Assembly: GCA_015233725.1 (NCBI GenBank)
Contig: JADFXD010000010.1
Span: forward strand, 1 to 50,902
Direction of reading: 5' to 3'
Source of the DNA: Nitrospirota bacterium
GTDB lineage: Bacteria; Nitrospirota; Thermodesulfovibrionia; Thermodesulfovibrionales; Magnetobacteriaceae
Length of the DNA: 50,902 bases
Each line of letters begins with the position of its first letter. The stretch's first letter is position 1. The position numbers and the translations under genes were made by a program. The notes under the pieces are model-generated. The model made no database searches. It was given only the letters and a program-made list of their open reading frames with translations, and was not told the DNA's origin. Below are positions 9,101-16,231 of this stretch, piece after piece.

Positions 9101-9777
9101 AGGACATCAGAGAGGTCGAGTTACAACCACTGGGCGAGGGGCAGGAGACAATGGTCGGGGAGCTCAAGCGCAAGATATCGGAGATGGGCGCGGTCAATAT
9201 GGCCAGCATCGAGGAGTACGGGGAGCTAAAGACGCGATATGATTTTCTCTTGGCCCAGCAGGATGACCTCTTGAAGTCCATCGCGGAGTTAGAGCAGGCC
9301 ATAGCCAGGATAAACTCCACGACGAGGAAGATGCTCTCGGAGTCCTTTTCTGAATTGAACATCAAGTTTAACGAGACGTTTCAGGAGTTTTTTGGTGGTG
9401 GCAAGGCCGAATTGGCACTGACCGATCCCTCAAACATACTGGAGTCGGGCATAGAGATAGTAGTGCAGCCCCCGGGTAAGAGGTTGCAGAACATAAACCT
9501 GCTCTCCGGAGGGGAGAAGTCGTTGTCGGCGTTGTCGTTGATATTTGCCGGATTTCTGATAAAGCCTACGCCCATGTGCATCCTGGATGAGGCCGACGCC
9601 GCCCTGGATGAGAGTAACACCCGCAGGTTTTCAGAGACCCTCAAGGGCCTCTCCGATAAGACGCAGTTCATCGTCATCACCCACAATCGCAGCACAATGG
9701 AGATAGCCGACTACATCTACGGCATAACCAACGAGGTCCCAGGCCTCTCAAAGGTCATCTCCATGCAGTTGAACTAA
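6160..9777 (+). CDS. smc: Chromosome segregation protein SMC
   Basis: 1205 residues with complete SMC architecture. The N-terminal ATPase head has Walker A GPNGSGKSN near residue 32. Two long coiled coils (about 185-530 and 690-1035) flank a hinge domain (about 540-680, FGGYISIVAML... and LTTGKG). The C-terminal head has the signature LSGGEKSLSALSL near residue 1112 and Walker B CILDEADAALDE. SMC forms condensin with ScpA/ScpB, which are not in the window. Oddity: the head carries a low-complexity insertion of about 35 residues rich in Asn, Ala, Asp and Ser at residues 92-126, between a strand near LSLSDIKG and VTRRLYRSGESEYYIN. Confidence 0.97.
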   Translation: MKIVKLQLNGFKSFGDKTSFSMHPGVTCIVGPNGSGKSNVVDAFRWVLGEQSAKTLRGDKMEEVIFNGTSDVAPKGMAEVTLSLSDIKGPIVYDNAANNAADNAASDNGSATSDNGAAKTSDKASLGADIVEVTRRLYRSGESEYYINKTRTRLKDVRELFLDTGLEVKSYSILEQGRISEILNARPTERRFLIEEVAGVMKYKVRKSEAITKLQRASSNLERVNDIVTEVKHSVGSLQRQAKKAEQYKSLVEQLSSIELGIARRDYEALNSSYNALDTLHTDYTKRLGEFVSQIAHNEELKAKDSAILRERKQALDKTLNAISTLEKQISGTEKDMAVKDSSLSNILSHLQRLSVQETEYLQEQEESTDRIDELSEAEVELQREIEVIEAEYQGDKARIEGIEKTLASIEAEIRDKNRSFYQLSEQINNVRNEVSTLQGHMGALRQKKESSGAFFRSATETLHKHEGDIETTQRDVAQQQEDLALAAEKKQLLTTQIKQSELSIDRLRREIATRRESIASDRARLKSLQEITAGTLHEKDFGGYISIVAMLSTTLEAPQQYERAVESALAERVMGVILGSVEELKAAVAFIKQRAWNRTTLISLDLSACNCGAHNIETPETAQPNTDGDVMALDVIKVGDAYRPIVNQLLGDFVIVRDIDRALELFRGRGNRPTDLKHYVTLDGDVLDCSGALTTGKGTDVLRHLRTIRELTEGLALSTKTLDGLEKDIASVLSQRDWLRTEQQETNEQMAYLDKEISIFSINLKKLIEERDRLAKKMHYMEVEAQQTEQEIQSVLAAIKEKEEHQDALNTQKDETAAYLQGLRDSLSSHKALIETTRSSLTDKKIALTTKKERLKSTQKETSSLRRMAETIADKLSAIAEESDTLSVRRQETASDIESKAGQLQRLSQEGSLLRQRAADEKGVIDIQAHALAELDRTLTQLRRDNDLLKEQLNENDVQRMQHNLKMENIRTSISNIYDKDIREVELQPLGEGQETMVGELKRKISEMGAVNMASIEEYGELKTRYDFLLAQQDDLLKSIAELEQAIARINSTTRKMLSESFSELNIKFNETFQEFFGGGKAELALTDPSNILESGIEIVVQPPGKRLQNINLLSGGEKSLSALSLIFAGFLIKPTPMCILDEADAALDESNTRRFSETLKGLSDKTQFIVITHNRSTMEIADYIYGITNEVPGLSKVISMQLN

Positions 9778-9812
9778 AGAAGAAAGAAAGGGGTGTCGGT
9801 GCCCCCATGGCT
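9778..9812. terminator. Possible bidirectional terminator between smc and a convergent gene
   Basis: GGGGTGTCGGTGCCCC is flanked by a purine tract (AAAGAAGAAAGAAA) and resembles a decayed hairpin 2 of the dispersed repeat. The stem is short, so this is tentative. Confidence 0.3.
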
Positions 9813-9813
9813 G

Positions 9814-10338
9814 CTACTTCGCGAAGAACTTAAACAAGGCGACCATAGCCGCTAACTGACCGATCCAGAACAGAAACGTCCACTTGAGAATCTCGATCTT
9901 GGTCTCGGATAGCTTAACATCTATCTTTGCCTCAAGGTCTGTCCTTAACTTGTCTATCTTTGCCTCAAGGTCTGTCCTTAACTTGTCTATCTTTGCCTCA
10001 AGGTCTGTCCTTAATTTGTCTATCTTTGCCTCAAGGTCTGTCCTTAATTTGTCTATCTTTGTATCCTGGTGTGATATCTTTGCGTCAAGGTCTGTTCTTA
10101 ATTTGTCTATCTTTGTATCCTGGTGTGATATCTTTGCGTCAAGGTCTGTTCTTAATTTATTTATCTCAAACCTTAGCTTACCAGTTTCTTCCGTAAGCCT
10201 TAGTTCAAAATAGTCTTTTGTGACAACTTCATTCTTGGCCCTTTCAGTCACCTCGTCAAAGGCGTCTATAACGGCCACCGTTGCCTCTTCACCGAGCTTG
10301 TCCTTGAGCAAGTTGTACAACTCAATAGTCTTTGGCAT
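9814..10338 (-). CDS. Hendecad-repeat coiled-coil membrane protein, DUF1640-like
   Basis: 174 residues. An N-terminal globular part (KLGEEATVAVIDAFDEV) is followed by a long coiled coil of near-identical repeats, then a C-terminal transmembrane helix (WTFLFWIGQLAAMVALF). The repeats are an 11-residue unit (DLEAKIDKLRT, 33 bp) in four copies and an 18-residue unit (DLDAKISHQDTKIDKLRT, 54 bp) in about two copies. Eleven is the hendecad period; 18 is 11 plus 7. The layout matches bacterial DUF1640/CCDC90-type proteins, whose role is poorly known. A longer paralogue of the same design is at 28531-29310. Confidence 0.75.
   Translation of the reverse strand: MPKTIELYNLLKDKLGEEATVAVIDAFDEVTERAKNEVVTKDYFELRLTEETGKLRFEINKLRTDLDAKISHQDTKIDKLRTDLDAKISHQDTKIDKLRTDLEAKIDKLRTDLEAKIDKLRTDLEAKIDKLRTDLEAKIDVKLSETKIEILKWTFLFWIGQLAAMVALFKFFAK
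9928..10170 (-). repeat. In-gene tandem repeats, 33-bp and 54-bp units
   Basis: Four near-identical 33-bp units (from 9928, 9961, 9994, 10027) adjoin two 54-bp units within a coiled-coil gene. All stay in frame. Copy number probably varies between strains. Confidence 0.8.
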
Positions 10339-10509
10339 TGCTATACACCTCTCTTATCTTGTATTTACCGCACGCCCTTCTTTAGCTGAAAAAAACTCTC
10401 ATTCTTAATTTTACCACAAGTCTATCGTTTCTATAAACGTTTTTTTGTAGATCGGCTGCCTTTTAGGATACTACGATATTGTTGAGAGTTTCAGGTGCAA
10501 GCGCGTGTG

Positions 10510-11541
10510 TTACTTGATCTTGCCATCTTCAGATAGCATGATGACTATAGGGCGAGTGGAAGGAAACTTGGACATTATAATGCTCGCTATAACCATTATG
10601 GGTACACACAAGAACATCCCGGTGATTCCCCAGATATGCCCCCATATAGCGAGCGAGATTATAATGACAAGCGGACTGAGGTTAAGGGATTTACCCATCA
10701 TCTTTGGCTCCAGGACATTGCCGATAACCAGATGAACCACTATCAGCAGGCTTGTGACAATAACAAAGGGATATAGGGGCTCAAACTGCACCAGGGTCAA
10801 CAGTGCAGGGAATATCACTGCTACAACGGCCCCGATGGTCGGTATGTACGTAAAGAGGAAGGTAATGAGCGACCAGAAAACGGCAAAGTCAACACCCACA
10901 ATGGCCAGGACAACGTATGTAAAGATTCCGGTAATGAGGCTTATCACGCTCTTTATCTTTATATACGTTCGTATGTCCTGATTGATATTATATATCACGG
11001 CCCTGATATCTTCATATCGCGCCTTGTCCTGTACCAGTACCTTGAGTTTGCTATCAAAGGTGTGTGCCTCTAGCAGGAGCAGCAACACGTAGACAACGAT
11101 CATCCCCATATTGCCGGCCACGGTTGTCAACATACCGGCCACCGAGGATAGCAGCGCGCTTACGTCCAGAGAGGCAAACAGATTTTGTATGCTTGGCGTT
11201 TCTGTTAGGTGCAGCTTATTGTAGGCGTGCTGTGCGATGTTTTGCAATTTGGCCTGATAGGAGGGAGCGGCTTCCACCAGGGCGTTGGTGTTGCTGTTGA
11301 GGATGGCCACAAAGAACCATACTATCATAGCCATTGTAACAAAAGACAGGGCAAAGGCGGCCCATCGAGGCATACCGTATCTGCCAATCCTGACCTTCAC
11401 ATACTCCCCGGCAAGCGTGTAGATAAGATACCAGACCACTATGCCAATAACAAGCGGAATGAAAAATACCTTCCCTATAAAGAGGATATAAAACCCCAGC
11501 ACAATCATCCCAAAGATGAGCGAAACGTTCAGTATCTGCAT
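10510..11541 (-). CDS. AI-2E family transporter (PerM/TqsA-like permease)
   Basis: 343 residues, about eight transmembrane segments, typical length for the family. It opens with two hydrophobic helices (GMIVLGFYILFIGKVFFIPLVIGIVVWYL in outline), then a soluble stretch, then the conserved C-terminal region: GVDFAVFWSLITFLFTYIPTIGA near residue 220, followed by NVLEPKMMGKSLNLSPLV near residue 278 and the closing GITGMFLCVP. Members export autoinducer-2 or act in Na+/H+ exchange; substrate cannot be told from sequence. It stands alone on the minus strand, 172 bp upstream of the coiled-coil gene. Confidence 0.88.
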   Translation of the reverse strand: MQILNVSLIFGMIVLGFYILFIGKVFFIPLVIGIVVWYLIYTLAGEYVKVRIGRYGMPRWAAFALSFVTMAMIVWFFVAILNSNTNALVEAAPSYQAKLQNIAQHAYNKLHLTETPSIQNLFASLDVSALLSSVAGMLTTVAGNMGMIVVYVLLLLLEAHTFDSKLKVLVQDKARYEDIRAVIYNINQDIRTYIKIKSVISLITGIFTYVVLAIVGVDFAVFWSLITFLFTYIPTIGAVVAVIFPALLTLVQFEPLYPFVIVTSLLIVVHLVIGNVLEPKMMGKSLNLSPLVIIISLAIWGHIWGITGMFLCVPIMVIASIIMSKFPSTRPIVIMLSEDGKIK

Positions 11542-11604
11542 AATTATAGATATAAATGATATTGAAACATTTTGATAGTATTTATTGCAAGAGAGCCCTT
11601 TGCC

Positions 11605-12687
11605 CTACTGTCCTGTGCGTACCGGCCAGACAAAGAGCTGGTATGTCTTATTGGTGTAGTCGATGCTGCCGCTGGCCAACAGGACTATACCGGCGTAGGG
11701 ATTATAGAGATTGTACGTGTTAGATGTCCAGTAGTAGTGGGCCTGCACATTTATAAAGGGATGCCCCGCGGGTAGCGCCAGGGGCCATGCCTTTGCGCGG
11801 TCAATCAGGCTGTTGAGCTCCCTGGTATTTGGCAGTCTCCAGTTGTTGTATCCCAGGTAGTTGCCGGTATTGAGGCACTTTACGTAGTCCAGGGCCTCTT
11901 GCCAGGTCTTGATCCCACCGGGGCAGGCGCCGACCAATGGTGTGGAGGCGTCTTTGGTCCACATCAGGGTTGTGAGGTTGTCGGTGACGGTGCCGTTGGC
12001 CTTGTCCGTAAACCGGGGAGCCGGCCACGCAGTGCCAGCCTTTAGGGCGCCATCATCGCCGGGGGCATAACTGGTGGTCTGCCCGGTTTGAGCGATGACC
12101 GGATTGCCCGATGCCCCTGTTGCTGTACACACAGGCCAGAAGAATGCGTTTTTGAATATCTTGTCGTCGTAGAACACAAGTCCGTTGCCCATACCAACCA
12201 CCCAGGCAAAGGATGCCCTGGAGGCATAGGAGGTGGATGACCAGTAGTAGTAGGGCTGTACGCCCGTAGCCCCTTGCTTATTTAGCCAAGTGGCGGCAAC
12301 TGAGTGTTCGGTGTTCAGAAGGCTCTCAAGCTCGTTGACGCTTGGCAGGCGCCAATCGGTATGGCCGTAGTTTTTCAAGGCGCCCCTATTGAGTGAGGCC
12401 ACAAGGTCTAACGCCTCCTGCCACGTCACCTTGCCGCCGGCCATGTTGGCGTTTGACGTCCACATAAGACCTGTAAGCCTGTCCGTGACGGTGCCGTTGC
12501 CATTGGCTGTAAACCGAGGAGCCGGCCAGGCGACCCCTGCCCTTATGTCCCCATCATCACCGGCGGCGTAACTGGTGGTCTGCCCCGTCTGTGGGAGGTT
12601 TATCGTAGCAGTCGCCGCAAACATCGGCGATACAATCAACACCAAGGCTATTGCCAGGCTAACAAACCAACGATTCATCACCTTCAT
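11605..12687 (-). CDS. Secreted protein with two DUF1566 (Lcl C-terminal-like) domains
   Basis: 360 residues. It has a Sec signal peptide (MNRWFVSLAIALVLIVSPMFA, cleavage probably after AFA; the start may be the second Met). Two homologous domains follow (about 45-190 and 205-357). Each contains NGTVTD-LT-LMWT, WQEALDLV/WQEALDYV, WRLPSVNEL/WRLPNTREL and a closing WPV. Such domains occur in exported or surface proteins and lectin-like structures; function is unknown. The internal duplication is clear, including the repeated linker QTGQTTSYA-GDDG. The gene stands alone. Confidence 0.85.
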   Translation of the reverse strand: MKVMNRWFVSLAIALVLIVSPMFAATATINLPQTGQTTSYAAGDDGDIRAGVAWPAPRFTANGNGTVTDRLTGLMWTSNANMAGGKVTWQEALDLVASLNRGALKNYGHTDWRLPSVNELESLLNTEHSVAATWLNKQGATGVQPYYYWSSTSYASRASFAWVVGMGNGLVFYDDKIFKNAFFWPVCTATGASGNPVIAQTGQTTSYAPGDDGALKAGTAWPAPRFTDKANGTVTDNLTTLMWTKDASTPLVGACPGGIKTWQEALDYVKCLNTGNYLGYNNWRLPNTRELNSLIDRAKAWPLALPAGHPFINVQAHYYWTSNTYNLYNPYAGIVLLASGSIDYTNKTYQLFVWPVRTGQ

Positions 12688-12728
12688 ATGTCTAATTTAA
12701 AGTACCTCTCCACGATTAATTATATACG

Positions 12729-12850
12729 AGAAGAAGAGAAGAGAAGAAAGGGGCGGCTCCGCCCCCCTTCAGAACCCCCTGCAAGGGGACAAGTCCCCTT
12801 GACCCCATAATCTCAATCCTAAGTTTATATAAAAACTTCTGTCCATGTAC
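12729..12850 (-). repeat. Two-hairpin repeat, copy 4, long form with AT-rich arm
   Basis: Read on the minus strand it begins TACATGGACAGAAG, has an AT-rich palindrome (AAGTTTTTATATAAACTT), then GGATTGAGATTATGGGGTC, hairpin 1 (AAGGGGAC-TT-GTCCCCTT), a spacer, hairpin 2 (GGGCGGAGCCGCCCC) and a pyrimidine tail. Its outer end falls inside an open reading frame (12769-12984) and truncates it. Confidence 0.85.
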
Positions 12851-12984
12851 TTACTTTCTTTAGTAATATGTTCGTTAGCATTGACAGATGAAATAACATT
12901 TTTAATTTCCTCTAATAAGTAAGGATAATTTGTTTCGACAGTTTCTTTCCCATGATTAAATGAGAAGATTCCAGCAATTATCAC
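12769..12984 (-). pseudogene. Restriction endonuclease-like fragment interrupted by repeat copy 4
   Basis: GTG at 12984 overlaps the stop of the methylase fragment (GTGA) and has AGGA upstream. About 44 residues look genuinely coding (IFSFNHG, NYPYLLEEIKNVISSV, ending at KESK). From the TAC codon at 12847-12849 onward the frame is pure repeat sequence (YMDRSFYINLGLRLWGQ...). I associate the SFNHG...YP-LL-EI pattern with the N-terminus of BglII/BstYI-type type II endonucleases, but only from memory. Its position right after a methylase supports a restriction partner. Confidence 0.5.
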
Positions 12985-13319
12985 TTATGGATGTTCCTTT
13001 TAAAGATGGGATAAAAATACATATCCAGAGGGAAAACCTCACGATTGTATATATAGTTTCCAACTTGCCAACACAAGCAACCTGTTTTATTCATAATCCT
13101 TACTAATTGGCTAATAATCGTCTCTTGCCATTCAATATATTCTTGCAAAGGCAATTCCTTCTCATAATCCTTGCCTATATTATAAGGTGGTGAACTAACA
13201 ATAAGAGAAAAAGTATTATCCGGTAATCTTTGACAGGCATTTAATGTGTCATCCTTTGTTACAACAAGCCGGGCATCAATCTGAAATGAATCATAAATCA
13301 CAGGCATATCCTCAAACAT
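12981..13319 (-). pseudogene. Truncated DNA methyltransferase (N4/N6, SPPY motif)
   Basis: 112 residues with catalytic motif IV SPPYNIGKDYE near residue 37, preceded by NTFSLIV and followed by the VRIMNKTGCLCWQVGNY helix-strand and PLDMYFYPIFKR. This is the N-terminal third of a beta-class methylase. The target-recognition region and the C-terminal S-adenosylmethionine motif (FxGxG) are missing. The protein ends abruptly at NIHK, yet that stop overlaps a plausible start for the next gene. An internal deletion joining the two ends of the methylase would explain this. The product is almost certainly inactive. Confidence 0.7.
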
Positions 13320-13343
13320 ATTATCCTGTTGTCAACTGCATAA

Positions 13344-13373
13344 ATTTTTTAATGGGGACAATGCTATAATTAT
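13344..13373 (+). repeat. 30-bp promoter-like repeat upstream of repeat copy 5
   Basis: It matches 26523-26552 (opposite strand) at about 27 of 30 positions. Both end in GGACAATGCTATAATT, which contains an extended -10 (TGCTATAAT, here 13362-13370). Here it abuts a hairpin repeat, so that repeat could be transcribed as a short RNA. No good -35 box is visible. Confidence 0.5.
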
Positions 13374-13457
13374 GGGGTCAAGGGGGCTGGCCCCCTTGCG
13401 GGAGGGGTCTGAGGGGAGGGCGGAGCCGCTCCCCTTCTTTCCCTTTTCTTTTTTTCT
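13372..13457 (+). repeat. Two-hairpin repeat, copy 5
   Basis: Hairpin 1 is AAGGGGGC-TG-GCCCCCTT, spacer GGGAGGGGTCTGAG, hairpin 2 GGGCGGAGCCGCTCCCC, and the tail is T/C-rich. It is oriented opposite to its minus-strand neighbours. Confidence 0.85.
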
Positions 13458-13492
13458 TTGATATGTAGTTATGTATAACATCAATTTTTGTC

Positions 13493-13774
13493 TTACGGTT
13501 TTTTGCTTATTGAGTAGACGAAGGCCAGTACCTCTGCCACTGCCTTGTACAGTTCGTATGGGATCTCCTGATACAGGTCGAGGGCGGAGAGTATTTCGAT
13601 GAGCTGCCTGTCTTCCGTGATGGGGATACCGTTTGCGTGTGCCATCTCGACTATCTTATCGGCGACGGTGCCGGTGCCTTTGGCAATCAGCCTGGGGGCG
13701 CCGGGGGTCCCTGGAGGGCCTGGCTTGTACTTTAAGGCTGCGGCCTTACGTGGTCTTTCGTTTTTTTCACTCAT
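13493..13774 (-). CDS. FlhB C-terminal-domain homologue (FlhX/YlqH-like)
   Basis: 93 residues matching the cytoplasmic export-switch domain of FlhB. AAALKYKPGPPGTPGAP aligns with AVALKY, RLIAKGTGTVADKI with the conserved 'a-KG-g-iA-kI' region, and EDRQLIEIL...EIPYELYKAVAEVLAFVY with the FlhB C-terminus. There is no membrane domain. The NPTH autocleavage motif is absent (CDS opens after it), as in stand-alone FlhX proteins. It is next to fliK, as ylqH is next to ylqG in Bacillus, which fits a role in the type III export specificity switch. It starts 8 bp after fliK ends. Confidence 0.85.
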   Translation of the reverse strand: MSEKNERPRKAAALKYKPGPPGTPGAPRLIAKGTGTVADKIVEMAHANGIPITEDRQLIEILSALDLYQEIPYELYKAVAEVLAFVYSISKKP

Positions 13775-13781
13775 GTTGGGG

Positions 13782-15245
13782 TCATACCACGAGGTCCAGG
13801 GCGTTGTTGTTTTTGGCCTCGGCGAAGTCGATCTTTTCCTTCACTGCCACGTTTATGACCTTGAGGGACAGGCCGGCATCCGCAAAGCGTCTCTGGAGTT
13901 CGTCCCTGTGGGCGACGATCAGCTCCTTGACCTCGGGCCTTTCGGCATTGAAGGATATAAAGAATACCCTATCGGAGAGGGTTGCCGATATCGACAACTT
14001 TCCAAGCTGCTGGAGGTTGAGGTTGATGTCACAGGTGAAGGTCTTCTTGGAGGAATACTTGTTCTTCTTAAACAACAGCTCGCCGTCTCTCAACCCCTGC
14101 CAGGAAAACGGCAGGAACGAGTAGACCATGTCATTGGCCTTTGAGGAGGTCTGGAAGTACTCTATGTTTTTGATCAATCTTTCGACTATATTGGATATGT
14201 CGTCTTTGCGACCAACGGAGTATTTCAATATATCAGAGACCCTGTCCTCTGACAGCACGTCCTGGAGTCTGAACAACAATGACTTCTGGTCATCGGCAAA
14301 GTTTATCGACGTCCTGGACTCTACACGCTTGGAGGGGTCGTAGGACTGCATGATATCAAGTAATCTTTGCTTGATAAACGTAAGCGAATCCCTGAGCTTA
14401 TCATCAATAGGCAACTGCAACGCCGCCTCTACCTTCTCCAGGGGGGCACTGAGCTGTTGTCTTAGGTCAATATCCTTATTGACTTCCTGCAGGGCATACA
14501 ACCCCTCCTCGGCCTTAAAGATGATGGTGTTGAGGGCGCCCCTTATGTCCATCCTAAGCCTCTTAAGCTCCTCAAGCCCCAGGGTTGCCACGTTAATGAC
14601 CCCATGCAGGGTATCCTTGGCGAGCGCCACCTCGGGGGCCTGCCTTATCTCTTGCATGACGGAGGTCTTGAGCTTGGTTTCAAAGAACACGCCTGCCCCC
14701 TCCAGGGCTGATTTTAGCAGATTGGCATCTATCTGTTCTATGCCGGGCGTGAATTTGGAGAACATTGAAAACTCTGGATAGTTGCTCTTGATGCTCGTGG
14801 GTATGGAGGCAAAGGCGTCTTTCAAGGTCTGTAGGTCTTCGCTATCGAGTTTGGCCCCTGATAGCTCTGAAAGGAGATTGGAGACTCTTTGTTGCAGGGA
14901 ATCCAACGGGGTTTCAGGGGGTGCCTCTTGCCCGCCAGATTCCTGTCCCTCATTTTCCAGGCCAAGGAACTTGAATTTGACCTCTTTGTCTCCGCCAATG
15001 ACCTCGAGGATGACCTTATCGCCCTCATTTAGTGGTACGTTGGTCTTGGCGGTGATAACCCCACCCTGGATGCCTGCCCCTCTGCCAGGGGGTGGGGTTA
15101 TGCGCAACATAACCATCCCGGACTCTATCACGTCCAACACGTCTGCCGTCATCACATCACCGGAGAGCAGCGTTACCGGTTTGTTCTCGATACGCAGGAT
15201 AGTGACAAGGTTGTCGGTCTTGGCTACGCCGTAGTTCTCTATCAT
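13782..15245 (-). CDS. fliK: Flagellar hook-length control protein FliK-like
   Basis: 487 residues. An N-terminal beta-rich region (about 1-95) is followed by a helical, charged middle and a C-terminal hook-length control domain near residues 375-475. That domain has the family pattern DINLNLQQLGKLSISATLSDRVFFISF followed by a helix that presses on FlhB. FliK measures the hook and switches export to late substrates. Its coupling to the FlhB-like gene downstream supports the call. A repeat copy fills the gap to fliW upstream, so the two may not share one transcript. Confidence 0.8.
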   Translation of the reverse strand: MIENYGVAKTDNLVTILRIENKPVTLLSGDVMTADVLDVIESGMVMLRITPPPGRGAGIQGGVITAKTNVPLNEGDKVILEVIGGDKEVKFKFLGLENEGQESGGQEAPPETPLDSLQQRVSNLLSELSGAKLDSEDLQTLKDAFASIPTSIKSNYPEFSMFSKFTPGIEQIDANLLKSALEGAGVFFETKLKTSVMQEIRQAPEVALAKDTLHGVINVATLGLEELKRLRMDIRGALNTIIFKAEEGLYALQEVNKDIDLRQQLSAPLEKVEAALQLPIDDKLRDSLTFIKQRLLDIMQSYDPSKRVESRTSINFADDQKSLLFRLQDVLSEDRVSDILKYSVGRKDDISNIVERLIKNIEYFQTSSKANDMVYSFLPFSWQGLRDGELLFKKNKYSSKKTFTCDINLNLQQLGKLSISATLSDRVFFISFNAERPEVKELIVAHRDELQRRFADAGLSLKVINVAVKEKIDFAEAKNNNALDLVV

Positions 15246-15282
15246 ATCAGTTGTCGCAACTTATACTTTATCGTAATAGCTT

Positions 15283-15420
15283 AAAAAAAGGGAAAGAAAA
15301 AGAAAGAAAGGGAAAGAAGGGGGCGGCGCTGCCCCCCCCTCAGACCCCCTCCGCAAGGGGACCAGTCCCCTTGACCCCATCTTATCTTTATTCACAGTGG
15401 GCTGTTTATGCACAATGTTT
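15283..15420 (-). repeat. Two-hairpin repeat, copy 6, with extended flank
   Basis: On the minus strand: hairpin 1 AAGGGGAC-TG-GTCCCCTT, GGGGGTCTGAG, hairpin 2 GGGGGCAGCGCCGCCCCC and a long T/C tail. Its upstream flank (AAAACATTGTGCATAA...CACTGTGAATAA) is shared with copy 8 behind flgG. In the direction of fliW transcription it resembles a terminator. Confidence 0.8.
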
Positions 15421-15439
15421 TTGGTTTATAGCAAAAAGA

Positions 15440-15862
15440 TTATGCCTTATCCAGGACAACCTGTATACCTCTCATTATGGCGGCGTTAAAGACGAGTGGT
15501 CCTCTGAAGTTAGCGATCACGACTCCATTGTCTACTCTGATGATAACGAGGACGACCATATCGGCATCATTTTCGATTTCCAGGTACTTTTTTGTGGCTG
15601 AGTCGATAGTCATGGTAAAATCAGGAGATACCACGGCCGGATTAGTAACGATAAACGCTATATCTGGGTCATCGATAGCCTGGAGCCATTTAAGCGGGGT
15701 ATCTTTATGGTCGATCAAGATATACCTCTTCAGCTCTGGAAAACCCAGGAGGCCTTCTGGAAAGTGTATGACCTTACTGGTTTGTATTACTAAGGGACCA
15801 AACCGTGTTGTTTCAAATAAAATACTATTACTGTAGTGCATTTTTGATCTCATCGAAGTCAT
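15440..15862 (-). CDS. fliW: Flagellar assembly factor FliW
   Basis: 140 residues, typical FliW length. Family pattern: TRFGPLVI near residue 20, FPEGLLGFPELKRYILID, then PLKWLQAIDDPDIAFIVTNP and a C-terminal NFRGPLVFNA. FliW binds flagellin and sequesters CsrA, so that export of flagellin controls its own translation. It overlaps the csrA stop by about 35 bp; a later ATG at 15841 would shorten the overlap and begin HYSNSILFETTRFG, which fits the family better. Confidence 0.95.
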   Translation of the reverse strand: MTSMRSKMHYSNSILFETTRFGPLVIQTSKVIHFPEGLLGFPELKRYILIDHKDTPLKWLQAIDDPDIAFIVTNPAVVSPDFTMTIDSATKKYLEIENDADMVVLVIIRVDNGVVIANFRGPLVFNAAIMRGIQVVLDKA

Positions 15863-16052
15863 TTTTGGTTAACCCGGCAGACAGTAGGTTTTCGGTTTTT
15901 ATTCTCTCATACAGTTCCTTTCTGTATATCCTCACACCGTTTGGTGCATCTATGCCTAGTCTGACCTTATTACCTTTTATTTCCACGATAGTTATAGTGA
16001 TAAGGTCACCCAACTTTATTGCCTCTTCTGACTTCCTTGTCAATACGAGCAT
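15828..16052 (-). CDS. csrA: Carbon storage regulator CsrA
   Basis: 74 residues. It has the CsrA start MLVLTRKSEEAIKLGD and a core with IVEIKGNKVRLGIDAP and the RNA-binding VRIYRKELYERI stretch. The C-terminal extension (TENLLSAGLTKNDFDEI) is the part that contacts FliW in other bacteria. It is followed by fliW and preceded by flgL, so the CsrA-FliW switch on flagellin translation is likely intact. GGAGGG lies upstream of the ATG. Confidence 0.97.
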   Translation of the reverse strand: MLVLTRKSEEAIKLGDLITITIVEIKGNKVRLGIDAPNGVRIYRKELYERIKTENLLSAGLTKNDFDEIKNALQ

Positions 16053-16231
16053 CTTGCCCTCCTTTTAAAGCACAATTCTTTATAGTATCCAATGCTATTT
16101 GCAATCTAACTATATGCCTCCAGTTACTGAGGTATTATAAAACAAACGTTAAAAATAAATAAAGGCCATTTATTCTGATGTTTTTTCACGGGATGCCTTC
16201 TCACGGGTGTCTTTTCATTTCAGGGGGTGGT
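16053..16231. other. Gap between flgL and csrA
   Basis: The 179-bp AT-rich gap contains a minus-strand TATAAT (about 16133-16138) and a TATAAA nearer csrA. Either may be a promoter for csrA-fliW, but neither has a clear -35. No gene is seen. Confidence 0.3.

Noticed and set aside
9928-10170. Possible CRISPR-like array
   Set aside because: The 33- and 54-bp units are contiguous with no spacers, and they code for a regular coiled coil.
9884-10213. Long plus-strand frames over the coiled-coil repeats
   Set aside because: They are antisense shadows created by the in-frame tandem repeats of the minus-strand gene at 9814-10338.
10426-10447. CGTTT-CTAT-AAACG followed by TTTTTTT, terminator-like on the plus strand
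   Set aside because: The stem is only 5 bp and no plus-strand gene ends nearby.
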